A stretch of 64,000 nt of DNA from Leisingera sp. NJS204 (GTDB lineage Bacteria > Pseudomonadota > Alphaproteobacteria > Rhodobacterales > Rhodobacteraceae). The notes below the pieces were generated by a model. It ran no database searches. It was not told where the DNA came from and worked only from the letters and a program-made list of their open reading frames with translations. Position 1 is the first letter of the stretch. Every line of letters begins with the position of its first letter. Both the position numbers and the translations under genes were made by a program. Below are positions 37,384-44,697 of this stretch, piece after piece. Location: NCBI RefSeq assembly GCF_004123675.1, contig NZ_CP035417.1:2657501-2721500 (forward strand), written 5' to 3'.

Positions 37384-37730
37384 GGCTGGCTCCTCAGGTT
37401 CAAGCCCGACACCTCAACGCCTTCGGTGATCACCAGCTCTTCGGGTTCGGGATATGAAACCTCATCCACCCGGCCGAACTGATCAGGGCGCAGCGGCAAC
37501 AGGCCCAGGCTGTCGAAATTGATATCCGCCAGCTCGCGCAGCCGCTGCGGCCGGTTGAGATAGGCCCATTCGGCGCGCAGCACGCTAAGCCGCACCTGCG
37601 CCGCACCGATCTGGCCCTGCAGGGCGCGGGTATCCTTCAGCACCTGCTGGGTGGCGTAGTTTTCGCGGTAGGCCCAGAAGGCCAGGCCAAAGACGGCCAG
37701 GCAGGTTGCGGCATACAGCAGGGTCTTCAT
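37380..37730 (-). CDS. ftsL: Cell division protein FtsL
   Basis: A 116-residue bitopic divisome protein. One membrane helix lies at about residues 3-21 ([18 protein letters not shown]). A coiled-coil region follows ([40 protein letters not shown]), with the LNRPERL-like end usual for alphaproteobacterial FtsL. Overlaps of four bases with both rsmH upstream and ftsI downstream support its identity, since the sequence family is weakly conserved. FtsL works with FtsB and FtsQ; no ftsB is in the window. Confidence 0.88.
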   Translation of the reverse strand: MKTLLYAATCLAVFGLAFWAYRENYATQQVLKDTRALQGQIGAAQVRLSVLRAEWAYLNRPQRLRELADINFDSLGLLPLRPDQFGRVDEVSYPEPEELVITEGVEVSGLNLRSQP

Positions 37731-38719
37731 TTGCGCGCCTCTTTCAGCTGCGGCATTCCAAGTTCCTTGGCCGAGATCGGTCCGGGTTCAGCAGCCGTGC
37801 GGCGTCCGACCCGCAGGCGGGCGGAGCGGGAGCGGGGGTTTTCCGCCAGTTCCTGATCGTCGGGGCCGACGGCCTTGCGGGTGACCAGTTCGAACTGGTT
37901 GGGCGTATCTTCCTGCTCCGGCGCATAGCGGTTGGCGCGGCCGGTTTTGCCCGCGCGGTGCTGAAAGAAGCGTTTGACCATCCGGTCCTCGACCGAGTGA
38001 AAGGTGACCACAGCCAGCAATCCGCCGGGTTTCAGCGCGCGCTCGGCGGCCAGCATCCCCTCGAACAGCTCGTCATATTCGGCGTTTACTGCGATGCGCA
38101 GGCCCTGAAAGCTGCGGGTCGCCGGGTGCGACTGGTTGGGCTTGGGGCGCGGCAGGCAGCTTTCAATGATCTTGGCAAGGCGCAAAGTGCTGGTGATCGG
38201 TTCAATCGTGCGTTCACGGACAATCGCCTTGGCGATGCGGCGGCTGGCGCGTTCTTCGCCGTAGTGGAACAGGATGTCAGCGATCTGCACCTCATCCAGC
38301 TCGGCAATCAGATCGGCGGCTGAAGGTCCCGACTGCGACATCCGCATGTCCAGCGGCCCGTCCCGCATAAAGGAGAAGCCGCGCTCGGCCAGGTCCAGCT
38401 GCATAGAAGAGACACCAAGGTCCAGCACCACACCATCGAGACCTTGCGCATATTCATCCATGCGGGAGAACACCCCCTGCTGCAGGATCAGGCGGTCGCC
38501 GTAATCCGCGGCCCAGGGTTTGGCCATCTCAAACGCCAGCGGGTCGCGGTCAACCCCGGTAACTTCGTCAGCGCCGGCCTCAAGCAGCCCGCGGGTATAG
38601 CCGCCCGCACCGAATGTGCCATCCAGCCAGCGGCCCGTGACCGGAGCCACGGCCTGCAGCAGCGGGCGCAGAAGGACGGGAATGTGGGGACCATTGGCAG
38701 CGTTTTGGTCCTGGGTCAT
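37727..38719 (-). CDS. rsmH: 16S rRNA (cytosine-1402-N4)-methyltransferase
   Basis: A 330-residue SAM-dependent methyltransferase, also called MraW. It starts [39 protein letters not shown], containing the SAM-binding loop [37 protein letters not shown] and [15 protein letters not shown] are family signatures, the last near the C-terminus. It modifies C1402 in the decoding centre of 16S rRNA. It lies between mraZ (3 bases) and ftsL (overlap of 4), the standard start of a dcw cluster. Confidence 0.97.
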   Translation of the reverse strand: MTQDQNAANGPHIPVLLRPLLQAVAPVTGRWLDGTFGAGGYTRGLLEAGADEVTGVDRDPLAFEMAKPWAADYGDRLILQQGVFSRMDEYAQGLDGVVLDLGVSSMQLDLAERGFSFMRDGPLDMRMSQSGPSAADLIAELDEVQIADILFHYGEERASRRIAKAIVRERTIEPITSTLRLAKIIESCLPRPKPNQSHPATRSFQGLRIAVNAEYDELFEGMLAAERALKPGGLLAVVTFHSVEDRMVKRFFQHRAGKTGRANRYAPEQEDTPNQFELVTRKAVGPDDQELAENPRSRSARLRVGRRTAAEPGPISAKELGMPQLKEARK

Positions 38720-38722
38720 AAG

Positions 38723-39226
38723 TCAAACGCCTCCGGCGCCATCTAGGAATTCCAGGGGATCGAAATCCTCGGGCAGGTCTTCCATCAGTTTCTCGGCTTC
38801 CGCCATTTCGACCTCTTCATAGGTCCCGGGGTTCCAGATCTGGAAGGTATCGCCGGACGCAATAAAGAAAGCTTCGCCATCCAGGCCGATCTTCTGACGC
38901 AGCTTGGCAGGCAGCACAAGGCGGCCGGTGTCATCCACGTTGGTCGGCAAGGATTGGCCGTTGAACATGCGTTCCAGGATCTTGCGCGGTTTGGAGCCGC
39001 GCGGCAGGGCGGCGATCTTGGCGTCCACCTCGTCGATGGCTTCCATTGTATAGCATTCCAGGAACGGGCGGCGGTGATCGCCGTAAACGATGACCAGTTC
39101 GGGGCTGTCGCCGGATTTCCAGTTGGGGTCGGCGGCCTCCAGCACACGGCGGAAAGAGGCCGGAATTGACACCCGCCCCTTACTGTCCACCTTGTGGTGG
39201 CTTTCGCCTCTGAACCTGCGGCCCAA
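38723..39226 (-). CDS. mraZ: Transcriptional regulator MraZ
   Basis: A 167-residue protein with two AbrB-like swapped-hairpin domains that binds tandem repeats before the dcw cluster. Both DXXXR cores are present: HHKVDSKGRVSIPASFRRVL and TNVDDTGRLVLPAKLRQKIG. The start is taken as TTG at 39226, giving MGRRFRGESHHKVD; an AAGGA lies eight bases upstream, and the in-frame upstream codons to 39304 are not family-like. MraZ represses its own operon in E. coli. It also has an acidic tail (MEDLPEDFDPLEFLD). Confidence 0.92.
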   Translation of the reverse strand: MGRRFRGESHHKVDSKGRVSIPASFRRVLEAADPNWKSGDSPELVIVYGDHRRPFLECYTMEAIDEVDAKIAALPRGSKPRKILERMFNGQSLPTNVDDTGRLVLPAKLRQKIGLDGEAFFIASGDTFQIWNPGTYEEVEMAEAEKLMEDLPEDFDPLEFLDGAGGV

Positions 39227-39490
39227 CTTACCGTTCCTTTTCCGCGCGTCCCTCGCGTAAATCCGATCCCCAGAATGAAAAGGGGCGGGTTGATCTGCTG
39301 CCACTGATCAACCCGCCGCCTTGGCCCGCTATGCGGGATGTCCGACTGCGCACGCCACCTGGGGGGATGTCTGCTCGCTCGCGCGCCGGATCTCTTGGTT
39401 CGATGAAAGCGAAGGCCTGTATGAAACCTGCTCTTTTAGTTTGGCTTGGGGTCGTTTGGCGCCCCGTCCCTCGTCTCATTCGATGTAATA

Positions 39491-39512
39491 GGGATACTAT
39501 GGGAAATGATGG
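39491..39512 (+). promoter_or_regulatory. Possible MraZ box, three units
   Basis: GGGAT, GGGAA and GG start at 39491, 39501 and 39511, an exact 10-base period, in an AT-rich context 265 bases upstream of mraZ. MraZ of other bacteria binds repeats of TGGGN separated by five bases. Here they read on the strand opposite to mraZ, which lowers confidence. Confidence 0.35.
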
Positions 39513-39670
39513 TCCTGCAACTGTTTTCTGCGGGAAATCATCGAACGGCTGCCAACAGCAACAGGGATTCGCAAGAGATTCGTGACCTAATTGAGGCAAA
39601 ATCGCAAACTTGTTGTGCATCAATCAATCGTGAACACCATATATAGGGGCCAGTTGCACCTGCTATTTTT

Positions 39671-39685
39671 TTCCCATAGTTTCCC
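39671..39685 (-). promoter_or_regulatory. Possible MraZ box, two units
   Basis: On the mraZ strand, YGGGA occurs twice at exact 10-base spacing (complements of TTCCC at 39671-39675 and 39681-39685). It lies 445 bases upstream of mraZ and about 30 bases before a TATATA element. This fits the known spacing of MraZ operators. Confidence 0.4.
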
Positions 39686-39830
39686 GCGATTCGACACGAA
39701 GACTCGCTTCAGCCACGAATATTCCCCTTACGTTCGCATCCATCCGCAAAGAAGGCGGCGGAATACTCCGGTATCAACGCCTCAATACCGCGTGATTCGC
39801 ACCTTCAAGAGAGGTGCGGGGCAATTCGGG

Positions 39831-39887
39831 CCATGATTTCCCATGGCGCCCATGAATTCCCGCAGGCCCCGTGAATTCCCGGCTGCC
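39831..39887. repeat. Three tandem 19-bp repeats
   Basis: Units at 39831-39849, 39850-39868 and 39869-39887 share CCRTGAWTTCCC with exact 19-base period and variable ends. They lie between the mraZ leader and the Mrp terminator. A protein-binding array is possible. Confidence 0.6.
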
Positions 39888-39996
39888 CCATACACGCCCG
39901 CCGGTCCCATGCGGTCCGATGCGGGACAGGCTGCCGCACTGACGCCCAAACCGGGCGGGCAATCCCATCTGCACCCGATCAAGGGGACCAAACAGC

Positions 39997-40021
39997 AAAA
40001 GGCCCGCCAATCAGGCGGGCC
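39997..40021 (-). terminator. Intrinsic terminator after the Mrp gene
   Basis: An 8-bp perfect stem (40014-40021 with 40001-40008) with a 5-nt loop is followed on the minus strand by four T residues, 43 bases past the stop. Confidence 0.85.
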
Positions 40022-40064
40022 ATCCAGGACATTGCATCGGGAACGAGACAGAAGCCTGCCGGGG

Positions 40065-41129
40065 TCAGGCCATGCCGCCGCCGATCAGACCCTCGGCAAT
40101 CCGCGCATAGGCCTGCGCCATTGGCCCCTCGCCCGCAGCGATGGGTGTGCCGCTGTCGCCGGCCAGCCGGGTTTCCAGGTCAATCGGCAGGGCACCCAGA
40201 AGCGGCAGGCCAAGCGCCTCCGCCTCAGCCGCAACACCGCCATGGCCAAAAATGTGATGCTCGCCGCCGCAATCGGGGCAGGTGAAAAAGGACATGTTCT
40301 CGATCAGGCCCAGCACCGGGGTTTTCAGCGTCTTGAACATATCCATTGCCTTGCGTGCATCCAGCAGCGCCACATCCTGCGGGGTGGAAACCACGATGGT
40401 GCCGGTCAGCTCTGTTTTGGTGCAAAGCGTCAGCTGCACATCGCCGGTGCCGGGCGGCAGGTCGACGATCAGCACATCCAGCTCACCCCAGTTCACCTGC
40501 CCCAGCATCTGCTGCAGCGCCCCCATCAGCATCGGGCCGCGCCAGACCACCGCCTTGCCCTCCTCCAGCATAAAGCCGATCGACATCAGGGTGACGCCGT
40601 GGGCGTGCAGCGGTTCAATATTCTTGCCGTCAGGGCTGGCAGGGCGGCCTGTTGCGCCCATCATCCGCGGCTGGGAGGGGCCGTAGATATCGGCGTCCAA
40701 GAGGCCGACCTTGCGGCCCTGCCTGGCCAGCGCCACGGCAAGGTTTGACGACACGGTGGATTTCCCCACCCCGCCCTTGCCGGACCCAATCGCCAGGATG
40801 CGCTGGACGCCCGCGGGTTTCAGCGGCCCGGCCTGCGGTTTCGGGTGGCCGCCGACCTTAAGGCTGGGCGCGGGCTGCTGCGCGGCATGGGCGGTGAGCG
40901 CGGCAGAGACAGCCTCAACCCCGTCCAGCGATAGCACCGCGGCCTCGGCGGCTTTGCGCAAAGGCTCCATCAGCTTGGCGATCTCGGGGCTGGGCGCTTC
41001 GATCACAAAGCTCACCTTGCTGCCGTCGATGCGCAAAGCGCGCAGCATGTCGCGCGACACCAGCGTGCCGCCGTCCGGCAAGGCCAGCCGCTCCAGTATT
41101 TCGCGAATCTGATCCTGAGTGACCGCCAT
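40065..41129 (-). CDS. mrp: Mrp/ApbC family iron-sulfur cluster carrier ATPase
   Basis: A 354-residue P-loop NTPase that carries Fe-S clusters to target proteins. The N-terminal ~90 residues form a MIP18/DUF59 domain ([26 protein letters not shown]). The deviant Walker A motif GKGGVGKST lies near residue 118. [30 protein letters not shown] and the cluster-binding CxxC in [17 protein letters not shown] are all present. AGGAG precedes the ATG. It diverges from the DUF1127 gene. A good terminator ends the gene, which appears monocistronic. Confidence 0.95.
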   Translation of the reverse strand: MAVTQDQIREILERLALPDGGTLVSRDMLRALRIDGSKVSFVIEAPSPEIAKLMEPLRKAAEAAVLSLDGVEAVSAALTAHAAQQPAPSLKVGGHPKPQAGPLKPAGVQRILAIGSGKGGVGKSTVSSNLAVALARQGRKVGLLDADIYGPSQPRMMGATGRPASPDGKNIEPLHAHGVTLMSIGFMLEEGKAVVWRGPMLMGALQQMLGQVNWGELDVLIVDLPPGTGDVQLTLCTKTELTGTIVVSTPQDVALLDARKAMDMFKTLKTPVLGLIENMSFFTCPDCGGEHHIFGHGGVAAEAEALGLPLLGALPIDLETRLAGDSGTPIAAGEGPMAQAYARIAEGLIGGGMA

Positions 41130-41323
41130 GACTGCTCTCCTGCGTGTTGTCCGGCCCTATATATGTGTCCGCCATACGCCTTGGAACCCGTGTTGCGTGA
41201 TTGCCGCGGCCCCGGCTGCGGGGCCAAGGGCCGCATCCGTCAACAGACCGCGCCGCCAGCCATGCGCGGACTGCAGCCCCGCGCATGAAAATTATACATC
41301 TGCGCAACGGCACGCTGAATTTA

Positions 41324-41382
41324 GTGACCCTTTACAAAGGCATACCCTAGGGTCACCCATGCAAATGCTGCATAGCAGCATT
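41324..41382. promoter_or_regulatory. Two dyads upstream of the DUF1127 gene
   Basis: An inverted repeat GTGACCCT (41324-41331) / AGGGTCAC (41349-41356) has a 17-base spacer. It is followed by a perfect 8-bp hairpin with loop ATA (41364-41371 with 41375-41382). TTGCGA (41397) and TAAATT (41419) at 16-base spacing could be the promoter. In Rhodobacter the equivalent locus is driven by RpoH-type sigma factors; I could not identify that motif here. Confidence 0.4.
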
Positions 41383-41492
41383 GACGACGCACGGGATTGC
41401 GACTCTGCGCAAGATCCCTAAATTACCCCTCAAGCGGCGCCGGGATGGTGCCGGACGGATACGACGATACGGTCAGACGAAGGAACAGAACG

Positions 41493-41702
41493 ATGGCAGC
41501 AGCACAACAGATCTCCGCGGTGAACATTGCATCCCCGGTTGGCTTCCTGGATGCGCTGATGGTGAAATTCGTTCGCTATCGGCTGTACCGCAAGACCGTC
41601 AATGAACTGTCGGCGCTGACAGCACGCGATCTGGCGGATCTGGGCCTGAACCGGTCTGAGATCCAGCGCGTCGCCTATCAGGCCGCTTACGAGAACAACT
41701 AA
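41493..41702 (+). CDS. DUF1127 small protein (CcaF1-like)
   Basis: A 69-residue protein with the DUF1127 domain (YRKTVNELSALTARDLADLGLNRSEIQRVAYQAAY), an Arg-rich helical hairpin ending in the LxDLGLxRxxI signature. The ATG has AAGGAAC upstream. In Rhodobacter sphaeroides a DUF1127 protein, CcaF1, is encoded directly before four CcsR small RNAs, acts as an RNA-binding factor, and the whole locus is stress-induced. The same arrangement is seen here: four CCTCCTCCC hairpins start nine bases after the stop codon. Shared transcription with processing into small RNAs is likely. Function is inferred from this match in layout. Confidence 0.88.
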   Translation: MAAAQQISAVNIASPVGFLDALMVKFVRYRLYRKTVNELSALTARDLADLGLNRSEIQRVAYQAAYENN

Positions 41703-41710
41703 TAGAGATC

Positions 41711-41741
41711 AGGCCTTTTCTCCTCCTCCCTTGAAGGGCCT
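41711..41741 (+). ncRNA. CcsR-like small RNA hairpin 1
   Basis: An 8-bp stem with one G-U pair (41711-41718 with 41734-41741) presents CTCCTCCTCCC (41720-41730) in its loop. This matches the layout of the Rhodobacter CcsR/cuckoo RNAs, whose loop motif can pair with ribosome-binding sites. Confidence 0.7.
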
Positions 41742-41747
41742 GGCTTT

Positions 41748-41780
41748 GGCGGTGGCATCCTCCTCCTCCCTGATGCCGCC
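41748..41780 (+). ncRNA. CcsR-like small RNA hairpin 2
   Basis: A stem formed by GGCATC/GATGCC and outer GC pairs, with a small bulge, exposes CCTCCTCCTCCC (41759-41770) in the loop. It is the second of four tandem units. Confidence 0.7.
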
Positions 41781-41813
41781 GCACCTTATACCGGTTAACA
41801 GCCGGGCTTGGAT

Positions 41814-41845
41814 CACCGGGATCTCCTCCTCCCTGAATTCCGGTG
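41814..41845 (+). ncRNA. CcsR-like small RNA hairpin 3
   Basis: A stem led by CACCGG/CCGGTG shows CTCCTCCTCCC (41823-41833) in its loop. The gap to hairpin 2 is longer than the other gaps (33 bases). Confidence 0.68.
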
Positions 41846-41853
41846 TTTGACAG

Positions 41854-41894
41854 AACGGCGGTGCCCCTCCTCCTCCCTGGGCACCGCCGTTTTT
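41854..41894 (+). ncRNA. CcsR-like small RNA hairpin 4 with terminator
   Basis: A perfect 13-bp stem (41854-41866 with 41879-41891) holds CTCCTCCTCCC (41867-41877) in its loop and runs directly into a T tract (41890-41894). It is therefore both the fourth RNA unit and the transcript terminator. Confidence 0.78.
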
Positions 41895-41989
41895 GCGTTC
41901 TGAACACCCGGACACCCCACCCGCAGGCCGCAAGCATTTGCAGCCAGGCCTTTGCCTGTCCGTTTTGCGTAAACCGGGAAGGAAGGGGC

Positions 41990-42078
41990 GGCGCAGGCGC
42001 GGCGGGCAGCAAAGCTGCCCGCCGCGCCTGCGCCCGGATCGGATCGCTGCGCGATCCGATCCGCCGGTCAATCCGGCG
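41990..42078. repeat. Three consecutive perfect hairpins after uvrD
   Basis: A 21-bp perfect inverted repeat with loop AAA (41990-42010 with 42014-42034), a 12-bp one with loop TGC (42036-42047 with 42051-42062) and a 6-bp one (42062-42067 with 42073-42078) follow each other almost without gaps, immediately past the uvrD stop. There is no T run on the uvrD strand. They may protect or end the mRNA, or belong to an extragenic repeat family. Confidence 0.7.
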
Positions 42079-42090
42079 TTAAGGGGTTAA

Positions 42091-44472
42091 TCAGAAAGGC
42101 ACGTCGTCGGTGGCCGAGATGAAACGGGCGACCACTTTCTTGATGCCTGCCTTCTCAAAGTCCACTTCCAGCTTGTCGCCCTCGATACCGGTGATCGCGC
42201 CATAACCGAATTTCTGGTGGAACACGCGTTCGCCCAGGGTGAAGCTGGACGTGGCAGTGAGGTCGATCACCTGATGCTTGTTCTCCTTGGGCTGCGACAT
42301 CCCGCGCTCGCCTGCGCGGGCCTGCATCCGCTTCCAGCCAGGTGAGTTGTAGCCATCGGCCTGTGCCATTTTCTCTTCGATGGTGGCGCGGACCTGCCCG
42401 CCGCCCATAGTACTGCCCATAGTACCACCCGGTGCCGCAGCACCATAACCGCCGCCGTATAGGCCCGGCGGAGTCAGTACTTCGACGTGTTCCTCCGGCA
42501 GCTCGTCGATGAAACGCGAGGGCAGCTGTGATTGCCATTGGCCGAACACCCGGCGGTTGCCGGCAAAAGAGATGGTGCAGATCTGCTCGGCCCGTGTGAT
42601 GCCCACATAGGCCAGCCTGCGTTCTTCCTCGAGCCCCTTCTGGCCGCTTTCATCCATTGAGCGCTGCGAGGGGAACAATCCGTCCTCCCAGCCCGGCAGG
42701 AACACGGCGGGGAATTCCAGGCCCTTGGCGGCGTGCAGGGTCATGATCGAGACCTTCTCGTCGGCGTCCTGCTTGTCATTGTCCATCACCAGGCTGACGT
42801 GTTCGAGGAAGCCCTGCAGGTTCTCGAAGTTTTCCAGCGCCTTCACCAGTTCCTTGAGGTTTTCCAGACGGCCGGGTGAATCCGGGTTTTTGTCGTTCTG
42901 CCACATGGTTGTGTAGCCGCTCTCATCCAGGATGATTTCGGCCAGTTCCATATGGGTGATGTCGGCGTCGCCGGCCATGCGGCCCCAGCGGGCAATGCCC
43001 TCGACCAGCTGGCGCAGCGCGCCGCCGCCCTTGCCCTTGATATACCCGCCCTCAACCGCCAGCCGCGCCCCTTCGACCAAGGACACACCGTTTTCACGGG
43101 CGAGGCCCTGGATGGTCTGCTGCGCCTTGTCGCCAAGGCCGCGTTTCGGCGTGTTGACGATGCGTTCAAACGCCAGATCGTCGTCGGGGGAGACCACAAC
43201 GCGGAAATATCCCATCGCATCGCGGATTTCGAGCCGCTCATAGAAACGCGGGCCGCCGATCACACGGTATGGCAGGCCGATGGTCAGAAACCGGTCCTCA
43301 AACGCGCGCATTTGGTGCGAGGCGCGCACGAGAATAGCCATGCTGTTCAGACCAATCGGAGCCTGGCCGCGGGTGCCGCGCTGCTGCGCCTCGATCTCTT
43401 CACCGATCCAGCGGGCTTCTTCTTCGCCGTCCCAATGGCCGATCAAGCGGAGTTTTTCGCCGTCGCCGGCAGCCGTCCACAGTTCCTTGCCCAGGCGGCC
43501 CTGATTGCCGCGGATCACGTTTGAGGCGGCAGCGAGGATATGCCCGGTGGAGCGGTAGTTCTGTTCCAGCCGCACCACCATGGCACCAGGAAAATCCTTT
43601 TCAAACCGTAGGATGTTGCCGACCTCGGCGCCGCGCCAGCCATAGATCGACTGGTCGTCGTCGCCAACGCAGCAGACGTTCTTGTGCTTGCCCGCCAGCA
43701 GCCGCAGCCACAGGTACTGCGCCACGTTGGTATCCTGATATTCATCCACCATGATGTAGCGGAACCAGCGCTGGTATTGCTCCAGCACGTCCGGGTGGTT
43801 CTGGAAGATCGTCACCATGTGCAGCAGCAGGTCGCCGAAATCGACGGCGTTCAGCTCGCGCAGGCGGGTCTGGTATTGGGCATAAAATTCCGTGCCCCGG
43901 TTGTTGTAGGCGCTGGCGTCGCCGGCCGGAACCTTGTCCGGTGTCAGCGCCCGGTTTTTCCAGTCGTCAATGATATTTGCCAGCATCCGCGCGGGCCAGC
44001 GCTTGTCGTCGATGCCTTCCGCCTTGATCAGCTGTTTCAGCAGCCGGATCTGGTCATCGGTATCGAGAATGGTGAAATTCGATTTCAGGCCCGCCAGTTC
44101 GGCATGGCGGCGCAGCAGTTTCACGCAGACCGAATGGAAGGTGCCAAGCCACGGCATGCCTTCGACCGCCTGCCCCAGCATACCGCCCACGCGTTCCTTC
44201 ATCTCGCGGGCGGCCTTGTTGGTGAAGGTGACCGACAGGATCTCGTTCGGGCGCACCCGGCCGGTGCTGAGCAGATGCACAATCCGCGTCGTCAGCGCCT
44301 TGGTCTTGCCGGTGCCGGCCCCCGCCAGCATCAGCACGGGACCATCCAGGCACTCCACCGCTTCGCGCTGCGCCGGGTTAAGGCTGTCCAGATAAGGCAT
44401 CGGCCGCGCACCCATGGCGCGGGCCGACAATGATGCGCCTTCAAAGGCGTCCATTTCGTCAAAGCTGCTCAT
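42091..44472 (-). CDS. uvrD: ATP-dependent DNA helicase UvrD/PcrA
   Basis: A 793-residue superfamily 1A 3'-5' helicase for excision and mismatch repair. Walker A GAGTGKT is at residues 51-57. Further helicase motifs seen are TFTNKAAREMKERV (Ia), VDEYQDTNVAQYLWLRLLA (II), VGDDDQSIYGWRGAEV (III), LEQNYRSTGHIL (IV), VSIMTLHAAKGLEFPAVFLPGWE (V) and AYVGITRAEQICTISFA (VI). The C-terminal ~50 residues form the Tudor-like RNA-polymerase contact domain (LGERVFHQKFGYGAITGIEGDKLEVDF). The ATG at 44472 with GGATC upstream is chosen; the frame extends 31 codons further without similarity. Confidence 0.95.
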   Translation of the reverse strand: MSSFDEMDAFEGASLSARAMGARPMPYLDSLNPAQREAVECLDGPVLMLAGAGTGKTKALTTRIVHLLSTGRVRPNEILSVTFTNKAAREMKERVGGMLGQAVEGMPWLGTFHSVCVKLLRRHAELAGLKSNFTILDTDDQIRLLKQLIKAEGIDDKRWPARMLANIIDDWKNRALTPDKVPAGDASAYNNRGTEFYAQYQTRLRELNAVDFGDLLLHMVTIFQNHPDVLEQYQRWFRYIMVDEYQDTNVAQYLWLRLLAGKHKNVCCVGDDDQSIYGWRGAEVGNILRFEKDFPGAMVVRLEQNYRSTGHILAAASNVIRGNQGRLGKELWTAAGDGEKLRLIGHWDGEEEARWIGEEIEAQQRGTRGQAPIGLNSMAILVRASHQMRAFEDRFLTIGLPYRVIGGPRFYERLEIRDAMGYFRVVVSPDDDLAFERIVNTPKRGLGDKAQQTIQGLARENGVSLVEGARLAVEGGYIKGKGGGALRQLVEGIARWGRMAGDADITHMELAEIILDESGYTTMWQNDKNPDSPGRLENLKELVKALENFENLQGFLEHVSLVMDNDKQDADEKVSIMTLHAAKGLEFPAVFLPGWEDGLFPSQRSMDESGQKGLEEERRLAYVGITRAEQICTISFAGNRRVFGQWQSQLPSRFIDELPEEHVEVLTPPGLYGGGYGAAAPGGTMGSTMGGGQVRATIEEKMAQADGYNSPGWKRMQARAGERGMSQPKENKHQVIDLTATSSFTLGERVFHQKFGYGAITGIEGDKLEVDFEKAGIKKVVARFISATDDVPF

Positions 44473-44697
44473 GCGGGTGATCCTAGCCTGATTCAAGCGC
44501 GGCGGAAAGAGGACGTTCACAGTCTGTTCACGGGTCAATGTCGGTCCCGGCCAGACCCGTTTCAAGCCCCGCCCAAGGATGCTGCCACAGAAAAATTCCT
44601 TAACGCTTATGTCAGGTTAACGGTACCGCAATCAATCCCGCCTACACTCGCAGGAGCGCACAACCGCATTAATACTAACTACTTTTGGCACCGGAAT

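Larger units (their letters stand above)
39227..39996. other. Long leader region upstream of mraZ
   Basis: About 770 bases between mraZ and the Mrp terminator. It should contain the dcw promoter. Two sets of 10-base-period GGGA-type repeats (39491-39512 and 39671-39685) resemble MraZ boxes, and three 19-base tandem repeats lie at 39831-39887. A TATATA near 39640 on either strand could be a -10 element. No gene was recognised. Confidence 0.45.

Noticed and set aside
35347-37482. A 711-codon plus-strand open frame opposite ftsI
   Set aside because: Antisense to ftsI, ftsL and murE, which have complete catalytic motifs and tight overlaps.
41711-41894. Possible CRISPR or simple CTC repeat for the CCTCCTCCC units
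   Set aside because: Each unit sits in the loop of its own hairpin with a different stem, and the DUF1127 neighbour points to CcsR-type RNAs.
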